Origin: Sphingobium faniae
GTDB taxonomy: Bacteria > Pseudomonadota > Alphaproteobacteria > Sphingomonadales > Sphingomonadaceae
NCBI GenBank assembly: GCA_900100475.1
Contig: FMTU01000013.1
Location: 1-64,000 of the forward strand
Direction: 5' to 3'
Length of the DNA: 64,000 bases
Positions 1 to 8,444 of this stretch are shown here, piece by piece. The notes under the pieces are model-generated. The model saw only the letters and a program-made list of their open reading frames with translations. It made no database searches and was not told the DNA's origin. Within the stretch, counting starts at the first letter, position 1; every line of letters starts with the position of its first letter. The translations under genes were made by a program, and so were the position numbers.

Positions 1-241
1 GCTCAAACAGAAGGTCGAAGACCCCTTTCACCGCCCACCGACGAAAACGACGGAAACAGGAGTTCCAGTTGCCGAAGCTCTCCGGCAAATCTCTCCATGG
101 CGCTCCGGTCCCAGCAACCCACAAAACCGCTTCGAGAAATCTACGATTGTCCGCAGCCGAACGGCCTCGGTCCCCAACTTTACCGGGAAGCACGGGGCGA
201 ACCCGCTCCCACTGCTCGTCGCTTAATCCGTGTCGATCCAA
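1..241 (-). CDS. IS5-family transposase, N-terminal fragment (runs off window)
   Basis: Reverse translation from 241 gives a typical start of IS5-family transposases with the DUF4096-like N-terminal domain. It contains LSDEQWERVRPVLPG, then ADNRRFLEAVLWV, then GAPWRDLPESFGNWNS and FRRFRRWAVKGVFDLL. The reading frame is open to the window edge, so the DDE catalytic part is not visible. The start is taken as the TTG at 239-241, which has AAGGGAG a few bases upstream; no ATG is available close by. The frame looks intact, so the element may still be active, but only about 80 codons can be judged. Confidence 0.75.
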   Translation of the reverse strand, partial: MDRHGLSDEQWERVRPVLPGKVGDRGRSAADNRRFLEAVLWVAGTGAPWRDLPESFGNWNSCFRRFRRWAVKGVFDLLFE

Positions 242-312
242 GATGGCGCTCCCTTCGCCAGTCTTGAATCCGATCCGCGCGGAAAAAGGAATCCCTTAAA
301 TGTCCACACGCC
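1..312 (-). mobile_element. IS5-family insertion sequence, left part only (cut by window edge)
   Basis: The minus strand encodes the N-terminal part of an IS5-type transposase, followed outward by about 70 bp of non-coding end. The antiporter reading frame on the same strand stops making sense at about position 312. The probable element tip there reads GGCGTGTGGACATT on the minus strand, next to TTAA at 313-316, which could be the target site. The other end and any target duplication lie before base 1, so the boundary is an inference. Confidence 0.65.
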
Positions 313-680
313 TTAAAGCCGGTCGAATAGAAAATGATGCCGGTCAGCGCCAGTCCGCACAACACCACCTGCGCGAGGCCAAGGGCGAAGATGTCGCGTT
401 TCAGCCGCCACAGCCGCGCCGGATGCAGTTCCAGCCCGACGAGGAACAGCAGCAGCACGATGCCGATTTCCGCGATCGCCAGCTTCGATTCCCCGCCGCC
501 GACCAGCCCCAGGCCCTGCGGCCCGACCAGCGCGCCCGCGATCAGATAGCCCAGCACCGCGCCCAGGCCGAAACGCCGGAACAGGATGACGAAGAACACC
601 GCCGCGCCCAGCAGGATGACGCCTTCGGACAACAGGACATCCGTGGCGGAGAGGGCGGCTACGGATGCCGGGGATGCCAT
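313..680 (-). pseudogene. CPA2 (KefB/KefC-like) cation:proton antiporter, disrupted by IS5 element
   Basis: About 123 residues are readable, with the membrane pattern of a CPA2 monovalent cation:proton antiporter. A first helix contains VILLGAAVFFVILFRRFGLG, followed by the conserved GYLIAGALVGPQGLGL stretch, then the AEIGIVLLLFLVGLEL helix and a further hydrophobic segment. Family members are about 400-600 residues long and end in TrkA-N domains. Here the sense frame ends at about 312, where the IS5 element begins. The start ATG at 678-680 overlaps the stop of the upstream Fe-S scaffold gene (TGATG), so the two were probably co-transcribed. The rest of the gene would be found beyond the IS, before base 1. 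Confidence 0.75.
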
Positions 681-1102
681 CAGGCCGCGGCCTGCCGCGC
701 CGCTTCGGCCACGGCTTCGAACCCGAGCCGGATGGACGGATGGCGCGCGGGATAGCCTCTTGCCGGGGCCAGCACCTCAAGGCCTGGCCAGAAATCCAGA
801 TCGTCGCTTTGCCCCGCCAGGAAAGCGGTCAGGCGGTCGCGCGCCTGCGCCAGTTCCTCCGCCGTCCGGCCGATCGCATGGCGCGCCAACAGGCAGGCCG
901 ACGCCTGCCCCAGCGCGCAGGCTTTCACGTCCAGACCGATATCGGCCAGCCGCCCGCCTTCCATCCGCACATCGGCGGTGACGCGCGATCCGCAAGTGGG
1001 GGAACGCCGTTCCACGCTCGCCTGCGGATCGGGCAGGCGCGCATGATGGGGGATGCTGGCAGCCAGCCGCAATATGTCCTTGTTGTAGAGGGGCGCGCTC
1101 AT
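680..1102 (-). CDS. NifU/IscU-like iron-sulfur cluster scaffold protein
   Basis: A 140-residue protein of the IscU/NifU N-terminal fold (COG0822 type). Family members assemble an Fe-S cluster on conserved cysteines and pass it to apo-proteins. Cysteines fall in SPTCGSRV (about residue 37) and in KACALGQASACLLA (about residues 80-92), the positions expected for the family's ligand pairs. The third usual cysteine near the C-terminus is not obvious, so this may be the divergent alphaproteobacterial version rather than canonical IscU. Its stop overlaps the start of the antiporter gene that follows. No other isc or suf genes are nearby. Confidence 0.75.
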   Translation of the reverse strand: MSAPLYNKDILRLAASIPHHARLPDPQASVERRSPTCGSRVTADVRMEGGRLADIGLDVKACALGQASACLLARHAIGRTAEELAQARDRLTAFLAGQSDDLDFWPGLEVLAPARGYPARHPSIRLGFEAVAEAARQAAA

Positions 1103-1152
1103 CGGCCTGTATCTAGGGTAGGAAAGCCTTCGGGTGAAGGGCTGGCCTGCGC

Positions 1153-2325
1153 TTATCCTTCATCATGGACAATATGCACCTTCGCGGCGACCGTCGCCGC
1201 GATCCGCCGTGATTCTTCCACCGTCTCCGCGCGGGCCAGCGCCACGCCCATCCGGCGATAAGGTCGGGTGACCGGCTTGCAGAACAGGCGGACATCCACG
1301 TCCGCGCCGGGCACTGCCAAAGCATCGGCCAGCCCTTCGAAGCGGAAGCTGTCCGATTCCCGGTCCGCGAGGATGACGGCCGAGGTCGATGGACCGTAAA
1401 GCCTGATCTGAGGGATCGGCAGGCCCAATATGGCGCGGGCGTGGAGATCGAATTCGCTCAGATTCTGGGAAATCAGCGTCACCATGCCGGTGTCGTGCGG
1501 GCGCGGCGACAGTTCGGAGAAGATGGCTTCGTCGCCCTTCACGAAGAACTCCACGCCGAAAATGCCATGGCCGCCCAGATTGTCGACCACCTTGCGCGCC
1601 ATGTCCTGCGCGTCGGCCAGCGCATGGGCGGACATGGCGATGGGCTGCCAGCTTTCCTGATAATCGCCGCGCTCCTGCCGGTGGCCGATGGGCGGGCAGA
1701 ACAGCACGCCCTCACGCGTCCGAACGGTCAGCAGCGTGATCTCATAATCGAAGGGAATGAACTCCTCGACGATCACGCGGCGCCGGTCGCCGCGCATGTT
1801 CGCCACGGCATAGTCCCACGCCTTTTCCAGTTCATCGGCGTCCCGCACCGTGCTCTGGCCCTTTCCGGATGAGGACATGACCGGCTTGATGACGCAGGGC
1901 AGGCCGGTATGCTCGGCCCCCTCCAGCACTTCCTCCAGACTTTCGGCAAAGCGATAGCGCGACGTGCGCAGCCCCAGTTCGTCCGCCGCCACCTCGCGAA
2001 TGGCGTCGCGGTTCATGGTCATCATGGTGGCGCGGGCGGAAGGGACCACGGTGATGCCCTGCGCTTCGACCTCCGCCAGCGTTTCGGTGCGGATCGCCTC
2101 GATCTCCGGCACGACGAAATCGGGGCGGTGCCGCAGGATGGCTTCCGCCAGCGCATCGCCGTCGAGCATGGAAAAGACTTCATGGCTGTCTGCGACCTGC
2201 ATGGCGGGCGCGCCCGCATAGCTGTCGCAGGCGATCACCTGACAGCCCAGCCGCTTGGCGGAAATGGCGAATTCCCGGCCCAGTTCGCCCGAACCCAGCA
2301 ACAGGATCTTTGCGGTGAATGCCAT
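1153..2325 (-). CDS. purT: formate-dependent phosphoribosylglycinamide formyltransferase PurT
   Basis: This is the ATP-grasp enzyme that makes formyl-GAR from GAR, formate and ATP, the non-folate route of step 3 in purine synthesis. It matches E. coli PurT nearly throughout: [13 protein letters not shown] at the nucleotide fold, [18 protein letters not shown], the ATP-grasp loop [12 protein letters not shown], and the metal-binding end with [19 protein letters not shown]. Length is 390 residues, as for the family. The frame is open upstream to 2349, but the ATG at 2323-2325 is preferred because AAGGA lies five bases before it. It stands alone on its strand, downstream of a penicillin-binding protein gene. 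Confidence 0.95.
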   Translation of the reverse strand: MAFTAKILLLGSGELGREFAISAKRLGCQVIACDSYAGAPAMQVADSHEVFSMLDGDALAEAILRHRPDFVVPEIEAIRTETLAEVEAQGITVVPSARATMMTMNRDAIREVAADELGLRTSRYRFAESLEEVLEGAEHTGLPCVIKPVMSSSGKGQSTVRDADELEKAWDYAVANMRGDRRRVIVEEFIPFDYEITLLTVRTREGVLFCPPIGHRQERGDYQESWQPIAMSAHALADAQDMARKVVDNLGGHGIFGVEFFVKGDEAIFSELSPRPHDTGMVTLISQNLSEFDLHARAILGLPIPQIRLYGPSTSAVILADRESDSFRFEGLADALAVPGADVDVRLFCKPVTRPYRRMGVALARAETVEESRRIAATVAAKVHIVHDEG

Positions 2326-2406
2326 GTGTTCCTTGTCCTTGCGAATCATCCGATGCGGCCAAGCGCCCGCATGACCTCAGCCGCGACGCAACGTCAACCG
2401 TCCGGC

Positions 2407-4455
2407 CTATGGCGGTCCGTTGGAGGCGGGCGGCTGGGTCGGCGTCACGCGCGGTGGCGTGGCCTGCGGTGGAACCGGGCTGGGCGGAGCCTGATCGGCA
2501 GGCAGGCGAATCTGCGCCGGGCCGATGTTCACTGTCATCCCCTCCTGATTGACGTCGAGGCTCATATTCCCAAGGCCCGTCTCTACGGTGACATTGGCGA
2601 TGGCGTTGACGAGGTCGCTGTCTTTCTGTTCTTCCGGCGCATTCTCCACCGGCTCGTTGATCGCGCGGGTCATGAAGTCCCGCCAGATGCGCGCGGGGAT
2701 GCCGCCGCCCGCCGCGCCGCCGGGCAGGGGCGCGTTATCGTCATTGCCGATCCACACCGCCGTCACCAGGCCCCCGGCATAGCCCACGAAAATGGCGTCC
2801 CGGCTGTTCTGCGTCGTTCCCGTCTTGCCGAAGGTGCTGGTGCGGAGCGCCGCCGCGCTGCCCGTGCCCCGGTTTGCGGCGGAAGAAAGCAGATCGCGGA
2901 TCATCTCCAGCTCATCCCCGCTGAAGCGGTGCTGACGGCGCATCAGGCGGTCGAGCCAGCCCTGTTCCTCCGGCGGTAATCCGTGCGCCGTCACCGGATA
3001 GACGCCCGCCGCCACCGCCGCATAGGCTTCCGCCAGTTCGATCAGCGGAATTTCCGACGTGCCGAGCGCCAGGCTCAGATCCTCCGTCAGGGGCGCGGTG
3101 ACGCCCAGGTCGCGGGCGACCTTGATCACATTGTCGACGCTCACCTTCTGCGTCAGCCGCACCGCCGCGACGTTGCTGGAGACGGCGAAGGCCTGCCGCA
3201 GCGTGATCTGGCCGCGATATTTGCCACCATGATTGGCGGGGCGATAGCTGCCGGTGGTGATCGGCGCATCCTCGATCATGTCGTCCGGCGTCATCCCGGC
3301 GCGGAAGGCGGCCAGATAGACGAACAGCTTGAAGGTCGATCCGGGCTGCCGCTTCGCCTGAACCGCGCGGTTGAAGCTGCTCTTCCCATAGTTCCGCCCG
3401 CCGACCATGGCGACGACGCTGCCGTCCGGCTTCATCGCGACCAGCGCCGCCTCCGCCTTGCCCAGAGGCGCGCGGCGCACGGCGCCTTCGGCCAGCCGCT
3501 GGATACGCCAGTCGAGCGTTGTCGTCACATTCTGCGCGCCATAGACCGCGCCCGCCCGGTCCCGCGCGTCGGGCAGCACCCAGTCCGCGAAATAGGTGCC
3601 GCTGGTGGGATCGGCCGTTTCCCGCACGTTGAGGCGGGCGGGGGGCAGGGCTTCGCGCTGCGCCCTGCTGATATAGCCCGCCTCCACCATCGCCTGCGTC
3701 ACCAGATCGGCGCGGGCGCGCGCGCCTTTCAGGTTCGTGGTGGGGGCAAGGCGGGAGGGCGCTTTCAGCAGGCCCGCCAGCATCGCCGCCTGCGGGATGG
3801 TCAGCTTCTCCGGTTCCCGGTTGAAATAGTGGAGTGCGGCGGCCCGCAGGCCATAGACATTGTCGCCGAAATAGACGTTCGACAGATAGCGTTCGAAAAT
3901 CTGGTCCTTGGTCAGCCACGCCTCCAGCCAGAAAGCGATCAGCGCCTCGCGCGCCTTGCGGCCGAAGGTGCGGTCGGCGGACAGGAACACGCCCTTGGCG
4001 AGTTGCTGGGTGATCGTGCTCCCTCCCTGCGACGATCCGTCCGACCACATATTATGCCAGGCCGCGCGCGCGATCCCGCGCGGATCGACGCCCCAATGGC
4101 TGTAGAAGCGCCGGTCCTCGATCGCCATGAATGCCTGTGGCACATGAGGCGGCAAATCCTTGATCGCGACGGGCTTGTCGATCACCGCCCCGCGCCGGGC
4201 GATCAGATGCCCGTCGGACGCCATCAGGCTGATGCTGGGCGGCGCCACCGGCTCCAGCGAGCGGGAAAGGGGGGCTGTCACCGCCAGCCAGGCGATGACG
4301 ATCATCAGCAGCGCCAGCAGGCCCGCGATGATCCACCCCGCGATTTGAACCCGCCTTTTCCACGGCGTCGGCGGCGCGAAGGCGCTGGGCGGGCCTGCGC
4401 CGAAGGGGCGCTGCGCCTGCGCGGTGGAATCGGCTGTCGTCAGGGGATCGGTCAT
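2407..4455 (-). CDS. class A penicillin-binding protein (PBP1A family), bifunctional glycosyltransferase/transpeptidase
   Basis: A 682-residue peptidoglycan synthase. The N-terminus is proline-rich and cytoplasmic, with one membrane anchor at about residues 38-62 (IAGWIIAGLLALLMIVIAWL). The GT51 glycosyltransferase domain follows, with AIEDRRFYSHWGVDPRG and GGSTITQQLAKG. The transpeptidase domain carries the serine motif GSTFKLF (STFK), SSN (in AVSSNVAAVRL) and KTGTTQ, so both active sites look intact. The C-terminus is a proline/threonine-rich tail. Size fits PBP1A-type enzymes rather than PBP1C, but the exact paralogue cannot be fixed by eye. It faces away from a small membrane-protein gene at 4570. 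Confidence 0.93.
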   Translation of the reverse strand: MTDPLTTADSTAQAQRPFGAGPPSAFAPPTPWKRRVQIAGWIIAGLLALLMIVIAWLAVTAPLSRSLEPVAPPSISLMASDGHLIARRGAVIDKPVAIKDLPPHVPQAFMAIEDRRFYSHWGVDPRGIARAAWHNMWSDGSSQGGSTITQQLAKGVFLSADRTFGRKAREALIAFWLEAWLTKDQIFERYLSNVYFGDNVYGLRAAALHYFNREPEKLTIPQAAMLAGLLKAPSRLAPTTNLKGARARADLVTQAMVEAGYISRAQREALPPARLNVRETADPTSGTYFADWVLPDARDRAGAVYGAQNVTTTLDWRIQRLAEGAVRRAPLGKAEAALVAMKPDGSVVAMVGGRNYGKSSFNRAVQAKRQPGSTFKLFVYLAAFRAGMTPDDMIEDAPITTGSYRPANHGGKYRGQITLRQAFAVSSNVAAVRLTQKVSVDNVIKVARDLGVTAPLTEDLSLALGTSEIPLIELAEAYAAVAAGVYPVTAHGLPPEEQGWLDRLMRRQHRFSGDELEMIRDLLSSAANRGTGSAAALRTSTFGKTGTTQNSRDAIFVGYAGGLVTAVWIGNDDNAPLPGGAAGGGIPARIWRDFMTRAINEPVENAPEEQKDSDLVNAIANVTVETGLGNMSLDVNQEGMTVNIGPAQIRLPADQAPPSPVPPQATPPRVTPTQPPASNGPP

Positions 4456-4569
4456 CGGTCAGGCCATGCTGTATTGTAAAGGTGATACAGTCAAGCATGT
4501 CCCGCACCGGGACAGGATCGGATTAACCATGATTGGGCGTGGCCGAAATGGTGAATAATGCGTTAACAA

Positions 4570-4776
4570 ATGGTCATGAGAAACCGTCCGCTCGTCCTCA
4601 CTACCGAGTCCGCTCGCCATCCTTTCCGGCGGATGCTGCCCCCTCATGTGCTGCGCGTGACGGAGGAAAAGCCGGCCGCGCGGGGCAAACGATCGGCGGA
4701 CGACGACAGCGACTGGAAATTGTTCGCGCTCAGTTTCTGCGCCTTTTTCACGGCTTTCTACAGCTTCATCTTCTGA
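4570..4776 (+). CDS. small single-pass membrane protein of unknown function
   Basis: A 68-residue protein whose first half is basic and proline-containing. A charged DDDSDW stretch is followed by one C-terminal hydrophobic segment, LFALSFCAFFTAFYSFIF, that ends the protein. Small proteins with a charged -DW- stretch and a terminal phenylalanine-rich helix seem familiar from sphingomonads, from memory only. An internal ATG at 4633 would give a shorter form. The ribosome site is weak. It converges with the MFS gene ending at 4781. Function unknown. Confidence 0.5.
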   Translation: MVMRNRPLVLTTESARHPFRRMLPPHVLRVTEEKPAARGKRSADDDSDWKLFALSFCAFFTAFYSFIF

Positions 4777-4780
4777 CGGA

Positions 4781-6091
4781 TCAGTGACACAGGATGCCGT
4801 CGCAGGCCTTGTGCAGCTTCCAGGCGAGCCACGCGCACGGGAGCGTCAGCAGCGCTACCAGCAGGAGCTGATTGACCACCGTCATCCCCGCAATGCTGAG
4901 GCCGAGGGCGAACAGCGATCCCACGACCATCGCCCCGGAATTAACGATATTGTTCGCCGCCACGGTGCGCGCCGCTTCGCATTTTTCCACGGTGGTGGTC
5001 AGGAAGGCATAGAGCGGCACGACGAACATGCCGCCGAACGTCGCCACCCCCAACAGGCAGAGCGACAGCGAAATGGCGAGCGGATGCGCCAGAAAGCCGG
5101 AGAGAGAGAGTAATTGCTCGCCCGGTTCGGGCACCCAAAGGTCGCACACGATGTGGAAGGCGACGATGCAAAGCCCCATGCCGATCACCGAAACCGGAGC
5201 GAATCGGGCGGAAACCTCTCCGCGCAACAGCCGGTTGATCGCGATGGAGCCAATGGCGATCCCGATGGAAAATATGGCGAGAAACAGGCTGGCGACCGGC
5301 TTGTCGGCGGTCAGCACATTCTTCACCAGCGGCGGGAACTGGATGAACAGGATGGAGCCGACCGCCCAGAACAGGCTGATCGACATGATTGCCAGGAACA
5401 GGCGGCGGATGTGCATCGTCCCGCGCACCAAGGTGATGGAGGAACGGATGATGTGGAAGTCGATCGGCTGCTTGTCCAGCAGCGACGGGGCAGGGGGCAC
5501 GGCCCGGCCCGCCAGATAGCCGACGAGCGCGGTCAGGACGATGCCGATGGCCGCCACTTCGACCGGGATGATCCCGGCCAGGATCGTGCCTGCCAGAATA
5601 GCGATATAGGTGCCCGCCTCGACCAGTCCCGTGCCGCCCAGAACCTCCTCATCGTGCAGATGCTGGGGCAGAATCGCATATTTGATCGGGCCGAAAAAGG
5701 TGGAATGGACCCCCATCGCGAACAGCGCGACCAGCAGCAGCGGAATCGCCAGCGCATGAACGGCGATCCCGCTCCAGATCAACGCAAGGCCCGCCGCGCC
5801 GACGGCCATGATCGCGATTTCCGCGGCCTTGACGATGCGGATGATGATCGCCTTGTCGCGCTGATCCGCCAACTGCCCTGACAGGGCGGACAGCAGGAAG
5901 AAGGGCAGGATGAAGATCCCCGTCGCCAGCGCGCTGAACCAGGTTTCCGACCGTTCGTCATTATAAACCTGATAGACCACGAACAGCACCATCGCGTTCT
6001 TGAACAGGTTATCGTTGAACGCGCCGAGGAGCTGGGTCACGAAAAGCGGCAGAAAACGGCGCTTGTTGAGAAGCCTGAGCGAGGCCTGCAT
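4781..6091 (-). CDS. MFS transporter, LplT-like (lysophospholipid transporter family)
   Basis: A 436-residue, 12-helix major facilitator. It opens with RRFLPLFVTQLLGAFNDNLFKNA, the signature of the LplT/AraJ-like group in which LplT flips lysophospholipids inward for repair. STFFGPIKYAILPQ and the following GGTGLVEAGTYIAI are also characteristic. The open frame extends far upstream, to 6676, but that part is an antisense shadow of pgsA. The ATG at 6089-6091 begins the conserved region, though without a strong ribosome site. It is divergent from pgsA, so a lipid role fits the neighbourhood, but the substrate is an inference. Confidence 0.82.
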   Translation of the reverse strand: MQASLRLLNKRRFLPLFVTQLLGAFNDNLFKNAMVLFVVYQVYNDERSETWFSALATGIFILPFFLLSALSGQLADQRDKAIIIRIVKAAEIAIMAVGAAGLALIWSGIAVHALAIPLLLVALFAMGVHSTFFGPIKYAILPQHLHDEEVLGGTGLVEAGTYIAILAGTILAGIIPVEVAAIGIVLTALVGYLAGRAVPPAPSLLDKQPIDFHIIRSSITLVRGTMHIRRLFLAIMSISLFWAVGSILFIQFPPLVKNVLTADKPVASLFLAIFSIGIAIGSIAINRLLRGEVSARFAPVSVIGMGLCIVAFHIVCDLWVPEPGEQLLSLSGFLAHPLAISLSLCLLGVATFGGMFVVPLYAFLTTTVEKCEAARTVAANNIVNSGAMVVGSLFALGLSIAGMTVVNQLLLVALLTLPCAWLAWKLHKACDGILCH

Positions 6092-6220
6092 GAAGGATCG
6101 GTCTTCTTCGCTGTGGAGAACCGGGCGGGGGTCTAGCGGCTGGAGGCGATCCTGTCCAATGTTGCGCGCATGGGCAGCGTCAAGCTTGTGCCCGCCGTCC
6201 GACTGTGGCAGTCCGCCGCT

Positions 6221-6784
6221 ATGCTGTCGCTGCCCAACCTGCTGACGCTTTCGCGTATATTGACCGTGCCGCTGCTGGTCGCGCTGCTCTGGCCCGCCGA
6301 ACTCGGCGCGCGCTGGACCACCGGCTATGCGCTGGCCTTCGTGCTTTACTGCCTGATGGGCATAACGGATTATTTCGACGGCTATCTCGCCCGCGCGCAG
6401 GGGACGGTGTCGAAGCTCGGCGTTTTCCTCGATCCCATCGCGGACAAGATCATGGTGGGCGCGGTGATCCTGATGCTTGCGGCGACGCGGGACATTGCGG
6501 GCATCCACATCGTCGCGGCGATGGTCATCCTGTTGCGGGAAATCGCGGTGTCTGGCCTGCGTGAATTTCTTGCCGGCTTGCAGGTGTCGGTTCCCGTGTC
6601 CCGCCTCGCCAAATGGAAGACGGCCTTTCAGCTTATCGCCCTGGGCGCGCTGATCCTTGCGGGGGCGGTGCCGCATTATCCTTTCGTGCAGATGGTGGGA
6701 CTGGCGACTCTATGGGCGGCCGCGGTGCTGACGCTCGTCACCGGATGGGACTATCTGCGCGTCGGCATCCGGCACATGGATTGA
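6221..6784 (+). CDS. pgsA: CDP-diacylglycerol--glycerol-3-phosphate 3-phosphatidyltransferase
   Basis: An integral membrane enzyme that condenses CDP-diacylglycerol with glycerol 3-phosphate to give phosphatidylglycerol phosphate, the committed step to PG and cardiolipin. The CDP-alcohol phosphatidyltransferase motif is complete within DYFDGYLARAQG and KLGVFLDPIADK (D-G-x2-A-R-x8-G-x3-D-x3-D). About five membrane helices are visible in 187 residues. The ATG at 6221 starts the usual MLSLPNLLTLSRI; an in-frame ATG at 6170 would add 17 unconserved residues. moaD starts three bases after its stop, so the three genes are probably one transcript. Confidence 0.93.
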   Translation: MLSLPNLLTLSRILTVPLLVALLWPAELGARWTTGYALAFVLYCLMGITDYFDGYLARAQGTVSKLGVFLDPIADKIMVGAVILMLAATRDIAGIHIVAAMVILLREIAVSGLREFLAGLQVSVPVSRLAKWKTAFQLIALGALILAGAVPHYPFVQMVGLATLWAAAVLTLVTGWDYLRVGIRHMD

Positions 6785-6787
6785 GCC

Positions 6788-7048
6788 ATGGCGGCGTTGA
6801 CCCTCGTCTATTTCGCCTGGGTCCGCGAAGCCATCGACCTGGACGAAGAGCGGATCGAGCGGCCCGCGCCCGGCGCGACCATAGCCGATCTGATCGCGGC
6901 CCTCGCCGCGCGTGGCGGTGGATATGCCGAAGCGCTCGGCGATCCCTCTCGCCTGCGCGCCGCGCTTGATCAGCATTTCGTCGCGCTGGACGAAGTGATC
7001 GGGGACGCGCGGGAACTGGCGCTTTTCCCCCCGGTGACAGGCGGATGA
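6788..7048 (+). CDS. moaD: molybdopterin synthase small subunit MoaD
   Basis: An 86-residue ubiquitin-like sulfur carrier. It opens with LTLVYFAWVREAI and ends in FPPVTGG, the C-terminal Gly-Gly that is thiocarboxylated to donate sulfur to precursor Z in molybdopterin synthesis. Its stop overlaps the moaE start (ATGA at 7045-7048), which points to coupled translation of the two synthase subunits. Transcription probably runs in from pgsA just upstream. Confidence 0.92.
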   Translation: MAALTLVYFAWVREAIDLDEERIERPAPGATIADLIAALAARGGGYAEALGDPSRLRAALDQHFVALDEVIGDARELALFPPVTGG

Positions 7049-7488
7049 GGCGGATTGCCATCCAGACGGAGGATTTCGACGCATCCGCCGAACTGGCCGC
7101 GCTGGAGGGGCTGGGCGGCGGCGGCGTGGCGAGCTTCACCGGCATCGTGCGGGGCGAAGGCGGGCTGGCCGCGCTGGAACTGGAACATTATCCGGCCATG
7201 ACTCTGCTGCAGGTCGAACGGATCGTCGATGATGCGATGGCCCGCTGGCCGCTCCTGGGCCTCAGCGTCATTCATCGCGTCGGACGGCTGGAGCCGGGCG
7301 CGCGGATCGTCTTTGTCGGCGCCGCCTCGCGCCACCGGGCGGCGGCGCTGGAAAGCTGCGCTTTCCTGATCGACTGGCTCAAATCCAACGCGCCCTTCTG
7401 GAAGAAGGAGCATTTCGCCGATGGCGCGACCCGCTGGGTCGAAGCGCGCCCGGAAGACGAAGCGAAGGCGCGCGGCTGGACGCGCTGA
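7045..7488 (+). CDS. moaE: molybdopterin synthase catalytic subunit MoaE
   Basis: A 147-residue catalytic subunit that inserts two sulfurs into precursor Z using MoaD thiocarboxylate. Family features include GVASFTGIVRGEGG near the start, LELEHYPAMT, the HRVGRLEPGARIVFVGAASRHR core, and FWKKEHFADGATRWVEA with the conserved lysines of the active site (about residues 116-117). It ends almost exactly where the convergent oxyR gene ends (7489). Confidence 0.94.
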   Translation: MRRIAIQTEDFDASAELAALEGLGGGGVASFTGIVRGEGGLAALELEHYPAMTLLQVERIVDDAMARWPLLGLSVIHRVGRLEPGARIVFVGAASRHRAAALESCAFLIDWLKSNAPFWKKEHFADGATRWVEARPEDEAKARGWTR

Positions 7489-8403
7489 TCAGTTCTCGTC
7501 CGGTTTCTTCGCATCGCGCAATATCTCGGCCAGCAGACGAAATTCCTTCTCTCGCGGGCTGTTCTTGCGCCAGATGAGCGCGATGTCCCGATAGGCGCGA
7601 TCCGACTGCAACGGACGCGCCGCGATCCGGGTATGCTCCAATATCCCCCCGCTGATCGCCATTTCCGGCAACATGGTCATGCCCAGCCCATTATCCACCA
7701 TCTGCACCAGCGTGTGCAGCGACGTGCCCATCATCGTGGCGCTGGCCCGCAATTCCGGCCGGTTGCATGCTGCCAGCGCATGATCCTTCAGGCAATGCCC
7801 GTCCTCCAGCAGCAGCAGCTTCGTCTCGTCGATCATGTCCGGTCCGATCCATTCGGGCGGGTCGCGCGGATCGTCATGCGGGAAGGCCACATAAAGCCGG
7901 TCCTGGAACAGGATTTCGCTATCCACCTCGCCGGTCGGAAAGGGGAGAGCGAGCAGCACGCAATCCACATGGCCGTGCCGCAGCGACTCTATGGCCGCCT
8001 GTGTCGTCTCCTCGCGCAGATAGAGCTTGAGTTCCGGCCGGTCCGCGCGCAGCCGGGGCAGCAGGCGCGGCAGGAGGAAAGGCGCGATGGTCGGAATGAC
8101 GCTCATCCGCAGTGCGCCGCTCAGCGGCTTGCCCGACGCCTCCGCCATGGCGGACAGTTCCTCCGCCTCGCGCAGGACGCGGTGGGCCTTTTCCGCGATC
8201 CGATCGCCCAGCGCGGTGAAGCGCACCACGCGCCGCGTACGCTCCACCAGCGTCACGCCGATCAGCGATTCCAGTTCCCTGATCCCCGCCGACAGCGTGG
8301 ATTGGGTGACGTAACAGCTATCGGCGGCCTTGCCGAAATGCTCATGCTCCTTCAGCGCCACCAGATATTGGAGCTGTTTCAGCGTAGGCATATAGTTGGA
8401 CAT
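7489..8403 (-). CDS. oxyR: LysR-family peroxide sensor/regulator OxyR
   Basis: A 304-residue LysR regulator. An N-terminal winged HTH (LKQLQYLVALKEHEHFGKAA then VTQSTLSAGIRELES) precedes a substrate-binding-like domain. GHCLKDHALAAC at about residues 201-210 keeps the two cysteines of OxyR (Cys199 and Cys208 in E. coli) with the same nine-residue spacing, which form the peroxide-induced disulfide. It is therefore called OxyR rather than a generic LysR. A start four codons downstream (second Met) is possible. It lies 41 bases after the TauE/SafE gene on the same strand, so the two may be co-transcribed. No katG or ahpC is adjacent. Confidence 0.9.
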   Translation of the reverse strand: MSNYMPTLKQLQYLVALKEHEHFGKAADSCYVTQSTLSAGIRELESLIGVTLVERTRRVVRFTALGDRIAEKAHRVLREAEELSAMAEASGKPLSGALRMSVIPTIAPFLLPRLLPRLRADRPELKLYLREETTQAAIESLRHGHVDCVLLALPFPTGEVDSEILFQDRLYVAFPHDDPRDPPEWIGPDMIDETKLLLLEDGHCLKDHALAACNRPELRASATMMGTSLHTLVQMVDNGLGMTMLPEMAISGGILEHTRIAARPLQSDRAYRDIALIWRKNSPREKEFRLLAEILRDAKKPDEN

Positions 8404-8444
8404 TTTGATCGGCTTTCTCGATTAACAAGCCGAATATAAGTGGC

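Noticed and set aside
6092-6676. N-terminal extension of the LplT-like transporter
   Set aside because: This part is antisense to pgsA and low-complexity; conserved sequence begins at the ATG at 6091.
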